Assembly (NCBI GenBank): GCA_022565695.1
Contig: JAIUME010000004.1
Location: 1 to 64,000 of the forward strand
From: Alcanivorax sp.
Lineage (GTDB): Bacteria > Pseudomonadota > Gammaproteobacteria > Pseudomonadales > Alcanivoracaceae
Direction of reading: 5' to 3'
Length of the DNA: 64,000 bases
Shown: piece after piece, positions 17,516 through 28,595 of the stretch
How positions within the stretch are numbered: the stretch's first letter is position 1
Layout of the letters: every line of letters starts with the position of its first letter
Position numbers and translations under genes: made by a program
Notes under the pieces: model-generated
The model's database searches: none
What the model was told of the DNA's origin: nothing
The model's input: only the letters and a program-made list of their open reading frames with translations

Positions 17516-18270
17516 CGCAGGCCACCATCAGTATCGATACAGCGACCGGTGAAGTAGCTGTTCTCGAAGATGAAGGCGACGGACATGGCGATATGCTCCG
17601 GTTCACCCAGGCGCTTGAGCGGCACGGCGCCGATCAGGCGATCACGGGCTTCCGGCTTCATGGCGGCGATCATATCGGTATTGATGGTGCCGGGTGCCAC
17701 CGCGCCGGTGCGGATGTTGTAGCGCGCCAGCTCTTTGGCCCAGGACTCAGCCATAGCGGCTACGCCAGCCTTGGCGGCGGAGTAGTTGGTCTGGCCGAAG
17801 CTGCCCTGCCGCGCCAGTGAAGAGATATTGACGATCACGCCTTCCTCGACGCCCAGTTCAATCATTTTGGCAGCGGCTTCGCGCCCGCACAGGAATACGC
17901 CGGTCAGGTTGACGTCGATCACCGCCTGCCACTGCTGCAGGCTCATTTTTGTGATCTCGCCGTCTTTGGCCTTGACCAGCAGGCCGTCTCGGGTGATACC
18001 GGCGTTGTTGACCAGCCCGTGCAGGCTGCCAAAGTCCGCCACGACATCGGCGAACAGCTTTTCGACCTCGTCTTCCCGCGCCACGTTGACCAGATAAGCC
18101 TTGCCCGCGCCGCCGGCGGCCTCGCACTGCCGGACGGTTTCGTCCAGATCGTCCTGGTTCAGATCGACACAGGCGACCTTGGCGCCCTTGCCAGCAAACA
18201 GGGTGGCAATGCCCCGGCCCAGGCCGCGGCCGGCGCCGGTGACAACAATGACTTTGTCTTGCACGTTCAT
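17512..18270 (-). CDS. Short-chain dehydrogenase/reductase, FabG-like
   Basis: 252 residues, a classical SDR. It has TGAGRGLGRGIA for cofactor binding, NNAGITRDG, and the catalytic Ser-Tyr-Lys set in NISSLARQGSFGQTNYSAAKAG, ending GRCIDTDGGLR. This resembles 3-oxoacyl-ACP/CoA reductases; the substrate cannot be settled from the sequence. Its stop codon overlaps the apparent CTG start of the ATL gene. It is divergent from groES across a 310-bp gap. Confidence 0.88.
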   Translation of the reverse strand: MNVQDKVIVVTGAGRGLGRGIATLFAGKGAKVACVDLNQDDLDETVRQCEAAGGAGKAYLVNVAREDEVEKLFADVVADFGSLHGLVNNAGITRDGLLVKAKDGEITKMSLQQWQAVIDVNLTGVFLCGREAAAKMIELGVEEGVIVNISSLARQGSFGQTNYSAAKAGVAAMAESWAKELARYNIRTGAVAPGTINTDMIAAMKPEARDRLIGAVPLKRLGEPEHIAMSVAFIFENSYFTGRCIDTDGGLR

Positions 18271-18453
18271 GGGAAGCTCCAGTGGCTTAACTTGCAGGGT
18301 GTACAGGGTGTTTAGTAGAGGGCCGCATTATTACCCCATGACTCCCGGGTCGCAATGACATCGCCTCGGCCGGTCAGCGTATGTACGTCAGTCTCCGACA
18401 GCCCTTGAAAGCCGGGGCGGTCGCCCCCAATTCACGTTCAGGCCGCAGGGAGC

Positions 18454-18481
18454 TTGACTCTCACAGGCCGGGAATTATCAT
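18454..18481 (+). promoter_or_regulatory. groESL promoter
   Basis: TTGACT (18454-18459) and TATCAT (18476-18481) are separated by 16 bases and lie immediately before the CIRCE element. The CTTGAC context also partly resembles a heat-shock sigma32 -35, so dual use is possible. The rest of the 310-bp divergent gap (18271-18453) shows no gene; it must also hold the promoter of the SDR gene. Confidence 0.6.
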
Positions 18482-18507
18482 TAGCACTCACAAGCAGAGA
18501 GTGCTAA
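18481..18507 (+). promoter_or_regulatory. CIRCE element (HrcA operator)
   Basis: A perfect CIRCE inverted repeat: TTAGCACTC, 9 bases, GAGTGCTAA. It overlaps the last base of the -10 and the expected start site of the groESL promoter, the classic position for HrcA repression. HrcA releases it when GroEL is titrated by unfolded protein. Confidence 0.95.
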
Positions 18508-18580
18508 CACTTCAGGGTGGCGAGTGCCAGATACTGGCTGCCCACTGTAAATGCTGGACCTCAACAGGAGAACAGAGGCA

Positions 18581-18871
18581 ATGAAAATCCGTCCTTTGCA
18601 TGATCGCGTCGTAGTGCGTCGCGCTGAAGAAGAGACCAAAAGCGCTGGTGGCATCGTACTGCCCGGTTCTGCAGCCGAAAAACCTGCCCGGGGCGAAGTC
18701 CTGGCGGTGGGTAACGGCAAGATCACCGATAACGGCGATGTACGCCCCCTGGACGTGAAAGTTGGCGACCAGGTGATTTTCGGCCAGTACGCCGGTAGCA
18801 CCGTCAAGGTTGAAGGCGAAGAGCTGCTGGTTATGGGCGAGAGCGAAATTCTGGCGGTGGTGGAAGGCTGA
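18581..18871 (+). CDS. groES: Co-chaperonin GroES
   Basis: 96 residues, standard length. It starts [12 protein letters not shown] and contains the mobile loop ([21 protein letters not shown]) and the conserved [14 protein letters not shown]. It caps the GroEL ring. ATG 18581 follows GAGG; a longer in-frame start at 18551 is unconserved. groEL follows after 63 bases in the same operon, under the CIRCE-controlled promoter. Confidence 0.98.
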   Translation: MKIRPLHDRVVVRRAEEETKSAGGIVLPGSAAEKPARGEVLAVGNGKITDNGDVRPLDVKVGDQVIFGQYAGSTVKVEGEELLVMGESEILAVVEG

Positions 18872-18910
18872 GGCCGGTTCCCATCCCCCATCCCCCATCA
18901 CCAATCCTGA

Positions 18911-20578
<1,668 letters not shown>

Positions 20579-20616
20579 GCCCTTTCCACACCAGCACCAT
20601 CATCAGCACCATAAAG

Positions 20617-20642
20617 AACCCCGCCTCGTGCGGGGTTTTTTT
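20617..20642 (+). terminator. Rho-independent terminator of groESL
   Basis: An 8-bp stem (20617-20624 with 20630-20637), loop CTCGT, followed by a run of T through 20642. Confidence 0.95.
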
Positions 20643-20711
20643 ATGCCTGATCAGGCCCGCATCGATCAGGGTATACTCGTGGCACTTTCAGCTGCGGGCG
20701 ATCTTTCTACC

Positions 20712-21356
20712 ATGCCATTTTTGACGTCTTCAGCGTTGCCACAGCGTGATCCTAAGCTGTTTTTCTGGCTGGTGCTGTTCGGTGCCGTGCTGTTGCTGCT
20801 GGGGCTGGCCCATGCATGGGTCAATCCCTGGCTCTGGTATGAAACCGATGCCATTGCTGCGGGGCAGCTCTGGCGCCTGTGGACCGCCCATCTGGTGCAT
20901 ATCAATCACTGGCATCTGGCCATGAATCTGGGTGGCTTCGCCCTCTGTTGCTACTTCTTCACGGATATCTATACCCGGCGCCTGTTGCTGGTCTGGCTGC
21001 TGTGCGCGCCGTTGTTTGTCAGCCTGATGATGCTGGGGGTGGATGACACGCCCGGCACCTATGTGGGCCTGTCGGGCGTCCTGCACGGCTGGCTGATACT
21101 GGCGCTGCTGGTGGGGTTTCGTACCCATCCCTGGGTGCATGCGCTGGTGCTGGTGCTGATATCGGGCCGTCTGATCTGGGAGCAGCTACCGGCCTATGAT
21201 GCGGATTACCTGCAGGGCTGGATCGACGGCAGCGTCTACGTCAATGCGCACCTGTACGGGGCCATGGCCGGTGCGTTGCAGGCGCTGGGGGTGATCGGGC
21301 TGCGTCGCTATCGGGCGGGCGGGGGCGCTGCGGGCGCTGACCATCACGCCGGTTGA
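20712..21356 (+). CDS. rrtA: Rhombosortase (rhomboid-family intramembrane serine protease)
   Basis: About 214 residues with 5-6 membrane segments. The rhomboid catalytic serine is in GLSGVLHG and the catalytic histidine in VNAHLYGA; the conserved [13 protein letters not shown] loop is present. Rhombosortases cleave the C-terminal GlyGly-CTERM sorting tail of exported proteins. The start at 20712 is chosen because earlier in-frame starts (20628, 20643) fall inside the groEL terminator and a TATACT -10-like sequence lies at 20672-20677. A plausible substrate with a GlyGly-CTERM tail is encoded at 30012-32582. Confidence 0.85.
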   Translation: MPFLTSSALPQRDPKLFFWLVLFGAVLLLLGLAHAWVNPWLWYETDAIAAGQLWRLWTAHLVHINHWHLAMNLGGFALCCYFFTDIYTRRLLLVWLLCAPLFVSLMMLGVDDTPGTYVGLSGVLHGWLILALLVGFRTHPWVHALVLVLISGRLIWEQLPAYDADYLQGWIDGSVYVNAHLYGAMAGALQALGVIGLRRYRAGGGAAGADHHAG

Positions 21357-21396
21357 TCTGGTAGACTGCCCGCATACAGACCAAGAGAGATCCCCC

Positions 21397-22944
21397 GTGA
21401 GCAAAGACCGCCTGATCATTTTTGATACGACCTTGCGCGATGGTGAGCAGAGCCCCGGCGCCTCCATGGACCGTGACGAGAAGGTGCGCATTGCCAAGGC
21501 GCTGGAACGCATGAAGGTGGATGTGATCGAGGCCGGGTTTGCCGTGGCCAGCCAGGGCGACTTCGAATCCGTCAAGGCCATTGCCGATACCGTGAGGGGC
21601 TCCACCATCTGCTCCCTGGCCCGGGCCAAGGCCGCTGACATTGATCGGGCGGGTGAAGCGCTGAAAAACGCGGCATCCGGGCGTATCCATACCTTCATTG
21701 CCACCAGCCCGATTCACATGCAGCACAAGTTGCGCATGACGCCGGATCAGGTCATCGAAGCGGCTGTGGCAGCCGTGAAGCATGCCCGCAACCAGATCGG
21801 CGATGTTGAATTTTCCTGCGAAGATGCGGGCCGCTCCGAGATCGATTTTCTGTGCCGCATCATCGAGCAGGTGATTGATGCCGGCGCCCGTACCATCAAT
21901 ATTCCCGACACGGTGGGTTATGCCATACCGCAGCAGTTCGGCGAGACCATCAGGACGCTGCTGGAGCGCATTCCCAACGCCCACAAGGCGGTGTTTTCTG
22001 TGCACTGCCACAACGACCTCGGGCTGGCCGTGGCCAATTCCCTGGCGGCGGTGATGAACGGGGCGCGGCAGGTGGAATGCACCATCAACGGCCTCGGGGA
22101 GCGTGCTGGTAACGCCTCTCTGGAAGAGATCGTCATGGCCGTGCGCACGCGGCCCGACCTGTTCGACGTGGATACCGGTATCAATGCGACCGAGATCGTG
22201 CCGACTTCGCGTATGGTCTCCACCATCACCGGCTTTCCCGTGCAGCCGAACAAGGCCATTGTTGGTGCCAACGCCTTTGCCCATGAATCCGGTATTCACC
22301 AGGATGGCGTGCTCAAGCACCGGGAAACCTACGAGATCATGCGCGCTGAAGACGTCGGCTGGCATACCAACCGCATGGTACTGGGCAAGCACTCCGGTCG
22401 TGCGGCATTCCGTGCGCGCCTGGAAGAGCTGGGCATCAGCCTGCATACCAGCGAGGAGCTGGATGAGGTCTTCCGGCGCTTCAAGGAGCTGGCGGACAAG
22501 AAGCATGATGTGTTCGATGAGGATATTCATGCGCTGATCAGTGACACGCTGAAAGCCGCTGAAGCAGAACGCTACAAGCTGGTGCGGCTGGAGACAGCGT
22601 CGCGCACTGGCGAGACGCCGTCGGCGACGCTCTCGCTGAATGTGGATGGCGATGAACAGCAGGGCACGGCGTCCGGCGCCGGGCCGGTGGATGCCACCTT
22701 CAAGGCCATCGAGCAGATCGCCCATAGCGGCGCCAGCCTGCAGTTGTATTCGGTCAACGCGATTACCTCGGGCACGGACAGCCAGGGTGAAGTCACGGTG
22801 CGTCTGGAGAAGGGTGGCCGTATCGTCAATGGCCATGGCGCAGACGTGGATATCATCATGGCGTCGGCCAAGGCCTATCTGGATGCCCTGAATCATATGG
22901 TGACGGGCGCGGAGCGCGCGCACCCGCAGGCGGCAGATGTGTAA
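21397..22944 (+). CDS. leuA: 2-isopropylmalate synthase
   Basis: 515 residues; condenses acetyl-CoA with 2-oxoisovalerate, the first committed step of leucine synthesis. The DRE-TIM signature ([16 protein letters not shown]), the metal-binding [13 protein letters not shown] and the C-terminal regulatory domain ([33 protein letters not shown]) for leucine feedback are all present. GTG 21397 has GAGAGA upstream. No leucine-rich leader peptide fits in the 40 bases before it. A 16-bp tandem duplication covers its stop codon. Confidence 0.97.
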   Translation: MSKDRLIIFDTTLRDGEQSPGASMDRDEKVRIAKALERMKVDVIEAGFAVASQGDFESVKAIADTVRGSTICSLARAKAADIDRAGEALKNAASGRIHTFIATSPIHMQHKLRMTPDQVIEAAVAAVKHARNQIGDVEFSCEDAGRSEIDFLCRIIEQVIDAGARTINIPDTVGYAIPQQFGETIRTLLERIPNAHKAVFSVHCHNDLGLAVANSLAAVMNGARQVECTINGLGERAGNASLEEIVMAVRTRPDLFDVDTGINATEIVPTSRMVSTITGFPVQPNKAIVGANAFAHESGIHQDGVLKHRETYEIMRAEDVGWHTNRMVLGKHSGRAAFRARLEELGISLHTSEELDEVFRRFKELADKKHDVFDEDIHALISDTLKAAEAERYKLVRLETASRTGETPSATLSLNVDGDEQQGTASGAGPVDATFKAIEQIAHSGASLQLYSVNAITSGTDSQGEVTVRLEKGGRIVNGHGADVDIIMASAKAYLDALNHMVTGAERAHPQAADV

Positions 22945-22964
22945 TGAAGCAGATGTGTAATGAA
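22933..22964 (+). repeat. Perfect 16-bp tandem duplication at the leuA stop
   Basis: The 16-mer GCAGATGTGTAATGAA occurs twice back to back (22933-22948 and 22949-22964). It includes the last codons and stop of leuA and the ATG region of the next gene; the second copy supplies the ATG at 22960 used by the psi-like gene. Confidence 0.97.
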
Positions 22965-23772
22965 TGAGTTGCAGCGACAGGCGTATCTGAAGGCGATGGG
23001 GTTTACCCCCTGGGTCGCGGCGGCGCCGCTGCCCGGTGCTGCGCCGTCGGTGCGTCTGGCCTGGCCGGCAGTGCCGGTTGAAAGCGCGAGGGTCTCAGCG
23101 CCTGTGCCGGGGCCGTCGTCGGCACCGTCTCAGCCTGCCGCACCACATGCCGCGCTCCATGCGGCACCACATGTCGCACCACATACCACGCCAATGCCAC
23201 AGCCAGAGCCGGTCGGTGAGTCGGCGCCGGGGCTGCGCAAGGCGTCCGAGGCGCTGGCGACGCCGGTGCCGCGGGCCATGCAACAACCCGCCCCGACGCC
23301 TGCGCCGGTCGAGCAGGTCAGGCCGGATCGTGGACCGCGTTTTACCTTGCAGGCTTTTGCCACACCCAATGTGTGGGTGGTGGCGGAACAGGATGATGCC
23401 GATGCCCCGGATATGGGGCGTCAGGCCCAGCAGTTGCTGAATAATCTGCTGCGTGTCTGGCATGTCGGCCCCGGCCAGCCCCGACGGTTTTCCTGTCCGC
23501 TGGACGGGCAGGCCATGACGGCCCGGGACGCAGGGCTGGCGCTGTCCGCATTCCTGCAGGGGCTGGCACGCAACAGCAGCGCACGACGTGTCCTGCTGTG
23601 CGCCACGGAAGCCACTGCGCAGCTGATCCTGCCCGAGCGTTTCCGCGCTGCGGACACCGGCGATCTGTCCGGCTGGTTGGCCGTCAGTTCGCTGGCAGAG
23701 ATGCTGGCGGACCCGGCCACCCACAAACGCCGCAGCTGGCAGGCGATTGTCGACGCCGGTCTGCATGCCTGA
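22960..23772 (+). CDS. Candidate DNA polymerase III psi subunit (HolD-like)
   Basis: 270 residues. The N-terminus (QRQAYLKAMGFTPWVAAAPLPG) resembles the psi peptide of E. coli HolD that binds the clamp loader (QLQQLGITQWSLRRPG). A long Pro/Ala/His-rich linker follows (about 40-125), then a compact C-terminal domain (TLQAFATPNVWVVAEQDD to the end). holD sits directly upstream of rimI in E. coli, and the pseudomonad psi gene, originally missed for lack of similarity, is reported next to rimI too. Here the rimI start overlaps this gene's end. If right, it links tau/gamma in the clamp loader to chi and SSB. Sequence similarity alone is weak. Confidence 0.55.
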   Translation: MNELQRQAYLKAMGFTPWVAAAPLPGAAPSVRLAWPAVPVESARVSAPVPGPSSAPSQPAAPHAALHAAPHVAPHTTPMPQPEPVGESAPGLRKASEALATPVPRAMQQPAPTPAPVEQVRPDRGPRFTLQAFATPNVWVVAEQDDADAPDMGRQAQQLLNNLLRVWHVGPGQPRRFSCPLDGQAMTARDAGLALSAFLQGLARNSSARRVLLCATEATAQLILPERFRAADTGDLSGWLAVSSLAEMLADPATHKRRSWQAIVDAGLHA

Positions 23773-24268
23773 GCCCACCCCACCTGATCTGATAGTGCCT
23801 GGCCTGCCCGCAGGCCTGCGCTGTCGCCCGATGGTTGCCGAGGATATTGCCGCGCTGTTGCCCATCGAAAACGCGGGCCAGCCCACCCCCTGGACGGCCC
23901 AGGTGTTTGCCGACTGCCTGCGGCCCGGTTACTGCTGTTATGTGGTGGTGGCGGGTGCAGATAGCGAAGCGGAAACACCCGTGGCCTTCCAGGTGCTTTC
24001 CCACGTGCTGGATGAGGCTCATCTGCTCAACATCGGCGTACACCCGGACTGGCAGCGACGTGGCATAGCCGCGACCCTGCTGCAGCACACCATGGCGCAC
24101 CTGGCGGAAGCCCGTATCAGCATGCTGTATCTCGAGGTGCGGGAAAGCAACCAGGCCGGGCGCAAGCTCTACAGGCGCCTGGATTTTGTCCTCACTGGCC
24201 GCCGCAAGGACTATTACAACCGTCCCGGCGGCCGTGAGGATGCCCTGCTGATGCTGCGCCATCTCTAG
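23765..24268 (+). CDS. rimI: Ribosomal protein S18-alanine N-acetyltransferase RimI
   Basis: 167 residues, GNAT fold. The acetyl-CoA loop reads HPDWQRRGIAATLLQ, and the C-terminal part YLEVRESNQAGRKLYRRLDFVLTGRRKDYY carries the Glu and Tyr typical of RimI. It acetylates the N-terminal alanine of S18. ATG 23765 overlaps the end of the psi-like gene by 8 bases; there is no strong ribosome-binding site, so coupled translation is likely. A TTG six codons upstream is a less likely start. Confidence 0.92.
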   Translation: MPEPTPPDLIVPGLPAGLRCRPMVAEDIAALLPIENAGQPTPWTAQVFADCLRPGYCCYVVVAGADSEAETPVAFQVLSHVLDEAHLLNIGVHPDWQRRGIAATLLQHTMAHLAEARISMLYLEVRESNQAGRKLYRRLDFVLTGRRKDYYNRPGGREDALLMLRHL

Positions 24269-24333
24269 ACGTTGAGCCTGTTCTGCGTGCCTGTTCTACC
24301 AGTCTTGCACCGGTGTAGACCGGCGGCGGCACC

Positions 24334-24342
24334 TGCTATACT
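24334..24342 (+). promoter_or_regulatory. Extended -10 promoter candidate of prfC
   Basis: TGC followed by TATACT (24337-24342) is a good extended -10 about 28 bases before the prfC ATG. No well-spaced -35 is evident. Confidence 0.4.
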
Positions 24343-24370
24343 GCGCGCCGCAACTGGATAAGGCCCTGGA

Positions 24371-25951
24371 ATGAGCGCGCTCGACGAAATCCGAAAACGG
24401 CGAACCTTCGCCATTATTTCCCACCCGGATGCCGGTAAGACCACCATTACCGAGAAGCTTCTGCTGTACGGCAATCTGATCCAGATGGCCGGCACGGTGA
24501 AGGGCAAGAAATCCGGCCGCCATGCCACCTCCGACTGGATGGAGATGGAGAAGGAGCGGGGCATTTCCGTGACCACATCGGTGATGCAGTTCCCGTATCA
24601 CGATGCCATGGTCAATCTGCTGGACACCCCGGGCCACGCGGATTTCTCCGAGGATACCTACCGCACCCTGACGGCGGTGGATTCGGCATTGATGGTGATC
24701 GATGCGGCCAAGGGCGTGGAAGAGCGGACCATCAAGCTGATGGAAGTCTGCCGCCTGCGCGATACGCCGATCCTGACCTTTATCAACAAGCTTGACCGCG
24801 AAGTGCGCGAACCCATCGAAGTGCTGGACGAAATCGAGGATGTCCTCAAGATCGAGTGCGCGCCGGTCACCTGGCCCATCGGAATGGGCAAGAACTTCAA
24901 GGGTGTCTACAACCTGCTGACCGACACTTCGGTGCTCTACAAGAGCGGCCAGGGTCATGCGATTCAGACCGTGCGCGCCATCGAAGGGCTGCACAATCCG
25001 GATCTGGACAAGGCGGTGGGCGCGGACTATGCCGCAGAGCTGCGTGACGCGCTCGAGCTGGTGCAGGGCGCCAGCCACGAATTTGATCTCGAGCGTTTCC
25101 GTGCCGGCAAGCTGTCACCGGTATTCTTTGGCACTGCGCTGGGTAACTTCGGCGTCGACCACATGCTCGACGGGCTGGTGAACTGGGCGCCACCGCCGTT
25201 GCATCGCGAGGCGGTGGAACGCACCGTCGAGGCCAGCGAAGACAAGTTCACCGGATTCGTTTTCAAGATCCAGGCGAACATGGACCCGCGCCACCGTGAC
25301 CGCATCGCGTTCATGCGTATCTGTTCCGGCCAGTACCAGAAAGGCATCAAGCTGAAACAGTGTCGCACCGGCAAGGATGTGCGCCTCGCCGATGCGCTGA
25401 CATTTCTCGCCGGTGAGCGGGAGAACGTGGAGCATGCCTACGCCGGTGACATCATCGGCATTCATAACCACGGCACCATCCAGATCGGCGATACCTTTAC
25501 CGAAGGTGAAGCCCTGCGCTTTACCGGGATTCCGTTCTTTGCGCCAGAGCTGTTCCGCCGCGTGGTATTGAAAGACCCGCTCAAGAGCAAGCAGCTGCAG
25601 AAAGGCCTCAAGCAGTTGGCCGAGGAAGGCGCGACCCAGGTATTCATGCCCCTGCGCAACAACGACATGATTCTCGGCGCTGTGGGCACGCTCCAGTTCG
25701 ACGTGGTCGCGCACCGGCTCAAGCATGAGTACGGGGTGGAATGTACCTACGACGTGATCAATGTTGCCACCGCACGCTGGGTCTATGCCGACACAGAACG
25801 GGAACTGGAAAAATTCCGTGACAAGGCCTATGACAATCTGGCCGTGGACGGTGCTGGCTTCCTGACATACCTGGCTCCGACACGCGTTAACCTGCAGCTT
25901 GCCGTTGAACGGCATCCGGAAATTCGTTTCTGCGAGACGCGGGAGATCTGA
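24371..25951 (+). CDS. prfC: Peptide chain release factor 3
   Basis: 526 residues, normal for RF3, the translational GTPase that recycles RF1/RF2. The G1 motif [10 protein letters not shown]2/switch ([26 protein letters not shown]), G3 DTPGHADF and G4 NKLD are all present. ATG 24371 is the first codon of the conserved N-terminus ([21 protein letters not shown]). It is convergent with the first DUF4124 gene. Confidence 0.97.
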   Translation: MSALDEIRKRRTFAIISHPDAGKTTITEKLLLYGNLIQMAGTVKGKKSGRHATSDWMEMEKERGISVTTSVMQFPYHDAMVNLLDTPGHADFSEDTYRTLTAVDSALMVIDAAKGVEERTIKLMEVCRLRDTPILTFINKLDREVREPIEVLDEIEDVLKIECAPVTWPIGMGKNFKGVYNLLTDTSVLYKSGQGHAIQTVRAIEGLHNPDLDKAVGADYAAELRDALELVQGASHEFDLERFRAGKLSPVFFGTALGNFGVDHMLDGLVNWAPPPLHREAVERTVEASEDKFTGFVFKIQANMDPRHRDRIAFMRICSGQYQKGIKLKQCRTGKDVRLADALTFLAGERENVEHAYAGDIIGIHNHGTIQIGDTFTEGEALRFTGIPFFAPELFRRVVLKDPLKSKQLQKGLKQLAEEGATQVFMPLRNNDMILGAVGTLQFDVVAHRLKHEYGVECTYDVINVATARWVYADTERELEKFRDKAYDNLAVDGAGFLTYLAPTRVNLQLAVERHPEIRFCETREI

Positions 25952-25989
25952 GGGCGGGAACCCCGTCATGGTGGCCAAGACGGTCGGTT

Positions 25990-26607
25990 TCAATCGTCAT
26001 CGAAGTGTATGTTGTTGATGGCACGCAAATAGTTGAGGGTTTTTTGTAGTTCACGTTCCCGGCGCTGTGCCGGTATGTGGCAGCTTGCCCATTGCTGTGC
26101 CGCCTCTCCCACTAGCCAGCCAGATGCCTGGTTTGAACATCTTGCGTTACGTTCTTCTATCAGTTGCTGATGTTCCTGCAGTGCCGTGCGATAGCTTTTC
26201 TGCAACATATCGACATCTGACCTGTAGCGTTCAAGTTGCTGCAGCGTCCATGCCTGGCGGCAGCGGCCTTCGGATGTGCGGCTATCGCTATGCCGCTGCG
26301 CCTCGGACAGCCGACGAGCCAGCATCAGTAAGTAGGCCTGATGATCAGTAGCCCCGGGTTCGTCTACCGACAGGTTGCCGCAAAAGACGCGCGTACCAAT
26401 CTGGCGAGGAATCAATGTCTGGGATGGCAGGAAGATACTTACTTCATCCTCTTGTTTTTCAAAGGCTTGCGGAGGAGTCTGGGAGAAGTGCTGGCGGCCG
26501 TCGTCGTCCACCCAGGTGTAAATCCGGGCGTGTGCAGACTGCGAGGCCAGGCTCAGACACAGAAGCAGATAAAAAATATCCCTGAAAGTTGCCGAACTCC
26601 CTGCCAT
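25990..26607 (-). CDS. DUF4124 secreted protein (1 of 4)
   Basis: 205 residues. A signal peptide (about 1-27, ending QSAHA) is followed at once by the DUF4124 motif IYTWVDDDGRQHFSQTPP. The rest is helical, Gln/Arg-rich and contains four Cys residues. DUF4124 proteins are exported and of unknown function, with a short beta unit that often precedes variable domains. It is divergent from three more DUF4124 genes across 198 bases. Confidence 0.85.
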   Translation of the reverse strand: MAGSSATFRDIFYLLLCLSLASQSAHARIYTWVDDDGRQHFSQTPPQAFEKQEDEVSIFLPSQTLIPRQIGTRVFCGNLSVDEPGATDHQAYLLMLARRLSEAQRHSDSRTSEGRCRQAWTLQQLERYRSDVDMLQKSYRTALQEHQQLIEERNARCSNQASGWLVGEAAQQWASCHIPAQRRERELQKTLNYLRAINNIHFDDD

Positions 26608-26805
26608 GGGTATAATCCTGATTGAATCGGGGATAAATAATATTAACGGAATCGACTGTAGCGGCGCTTTTTAGCTTGTAACTCGTCAGATCGGAGCGCG
26701 CCTTGTTTTTATTCTTGCGCGTTCTGCGACGCGAGACAAGCACGCTGTCGAGCATGTCGTGTCCGGGGCCGGGCGCGTCGCACCATGGAAGGATAGGGGG
26801 TAAGC

Positions 26806-27672
26806 GTGATTTTAGCCACGATAAGGCGTGCTGCATGGTTTGCGGCAACGGCCTGCTGTGTCACGTCAATGCTATTGTTCATGTCGCCGTTGGTACAGGC
26901 GCGCTCGCTTTATTCGTGGACCGACGAAAATGGCACTGTGCACTTCGGCGCGACCCCGCCTCCACCGGAGCAGCAAAGAGGGCTGGTTGTTGAAGAAACC
27001 GAAATGCCCGGCAGCCCCGCACGCAATCATCAGGGCCGCTCTGCAGTAATGGGTCTGGAGGCCACATGGTGGACCCGTGGTCATGGCAAAGTCAGCCGAT
27101 TCCTGGAGCTTAAGCGTGGCAATTTTTCGCTTGGCGAGGAATGGATGGATATGTCAGGGCGAGCTCGTGAAGTTTACGCCAGCGGACCTTACGAGTATGA
27201 CAACGGCCAACTTGTACTGACCTACTTCGCGCACGCACGAAACCCTTCAAAGCTCGATACTACAGAGCACTTTGGCGTTGCGCAGCTGACTGAGCAGCGT
27301 CTGGTTCTGCATGATGCCAACGGGATCAACGCAGTAGGCTATCAACGCCTCAACAGAACTTCTGCAGGTGATATGACTCGCCGCTTGAATGGACGATGGC
27401 ATGACAGCCGTTATCCTGGTGTGGTGTATGAGTTCGATGCAGGCATCTTCCATGTTGAGCAACGCCGTCAAACCGGCGGTGTCTCTCGAGTGCGTAGCGG
27501 TAACTGGTACTGGGATGATCCGGTCATCAATATGACAGTTGTGATTGATCGATATCAACCGGTAGACGGTTTGCGCCCCCCTGTCCTTCATTGGCAGATT
27601 ATTGAAAAAACGCTCTCTGAAATCAGGATACATGATCAGGGGCAAGGAAGCGTATTTTCGCTGAAGCGTTAA
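26806..27672 (+). CDS. DUF4124 secreted protein (2 of 4)
   Basis: 288 residues from the GTG at 26806 (GGATAGGGGG upstream). Signal peptide to about residue 32 (PLVQA), then the DUF4124 motif LYSWTDENGTVHFGATPP. The remainder is beta-rich, with recurring Gly-x-Trp units (LNGRWHDS, RSGNWYWDD) resembling the strands of lipocalin-like barrels. Base composition is more AT-rich than the flanking housekeeping genes, suggesting accessory or faster-evolving DNA. No function is known. Confidence 0.8.
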   Translation: MILATIRRAAWFAATACCVTSMLLFMSPLVQARSLYSWTDENGTVHFGATPPPPEQQRGLVVEETEMPGSPARNHQGRSAVMGLEATWWTRGHGKVSRFLELKRGNFSLGEEWMDMSGRAREVYASGPYEYDNGQLVLTYFAHARNPSKLDTTEHFGVAQLTEQRLVLHDANGINAVGYQRLNRTSAGDMTRRLNGRWHDSRYPGVVYEFDAGIFHVEQRRQTGGVSRVRSGNWYWDDPVINMTVVIDRYQPVDGLRPPVLHWQIIEKTLSEIRIHDQGQGSVFSLKR

Positions 27673-27710
27673 TAGATCAGAGCTGTATCAATGGAACAGG
27701 GAGGCAGAGG

Positions 27711-28595
27711 ATGGCCCTTGTAGCATCTTGTCGGAAAACCGGATGGCTAACGCTGATTCTGTATCTGGTGCTTGGCGGGTTTTCCGGAAAAAGCGTTGGT
27801 TCATCGATCTATACATGGACGGATGATCAGGGGAATCGTCATTTCAGCAATACCCCACCCGTAGAAATGTTCGACCGCGCATCAGAGACGGGTCTCAGTG
27901 CCAATGCGACACCGAATATTGATGTGGTGCACGCGTCCCGGGGGCAGTGGCTGGCGCGACACAATGGTGTGCTGGCGCATTTGTCCATCGGTAATCACAT
28001 GGTCTGGAACGAGTATCCCCTGAGCTCAACATCAATAGCTCCAAAGGCCCTTGATTCAAGCTTTCGCGGCCCGCTGACCCTGTCGCCGCCATCCATGCAG
28101 GTGGAGGTTTGGGACCGTAATAATCAGCATGTCGGTGATAGATTGTTCGTAGTCAGGATGGATAGCGAAATATCTCTGAACCTGACAGATGCGTACGGCG
28201 ATGGTCGTTATCAGTTTACAAGAAAGCCGGAGGCTGACAGGGACCTTTCGGAGAGAGAGGAGTTTCTGTCTGGTCAGTGGGCCCTCGTGAATCCTGAGGA
28301 TGAAGATCAGGTTGCAGAGATATGGGTATTCAGTGAAGGTCTTCTGACGCGTCATGAAAGCAGGTCGAACAGGCTGAATCAGCATGTTGCCTTGTGGAAC
28401 AACCATCTTGATGGGCGCTGGCATCTGCGCGATAACGAAATATTGGTGGAGTACTGGCGGGGTAAAGGTCGCCATACGAGCCTGTCCTTATCCTCACAGC
28501 GGTTGCAACTCAGGGAGTTGAGCCATCGCCGTATGGTGCTGCATGAACCAGAATCGCGGCGAGTGTTCATATTTCGTCGGGAGCGCACACGATGA
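27711..28595 (+). CDS. DUF4124 secreted protein (3 of 4)
   Basis: 294 residues; ATG 27711 follows GGGAGG. Signal-like hydrophobic N-terminus (LTLILYLVLGGFS), then the DUF4124 motif IYTWTDDQGNRHFSNTPP. The C-terminal half has the same kind of Gly-x-Trp beta units (LSGQWALVN, LDGRWHLRD) as the neighbouring paralogue. Its stop overlaps the next start (ATGA). The function is unknown. Confidence 0.8.
   Translation: MALVASCRKTGWLTLILYLVLGGFSGKSVGSSIYTWTDDQGNRHFSNTPPVEMFDRASETGLSANATPNIDVVHASRGQWLARHNGVLAHLSIGNHMVWNEYPLSSTSIAPKALDSSFRGPLTLSPPSMQVEVWDRNNQHVGDRLFVVRMDSEISLNLTDAYGDGRYQFTRKPEADRDLSEREEFLSGQWALVNPEDEDQVAEIWVFSEGLLTRHESRSNRLNQHVALWNNHLDGRWHLRDNEILVEYWRGKGRHTSLSLSSQRLQLRELSHRRMVLHEPESRRVFIFRRERTR

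Noticed and set aside
17157..17606. 149-codon minus-strand frame over the ATL region
   Set aside because: The Arg/Pro-rich translation is an off-frame reading; the real ATL domain is in the neighbouring frame.
21241..22923. Minus-strand frame of 560 codons opposite leuA
   Set aside because: Shadow frame; the leuA sequence on the plus strand is fully explained.
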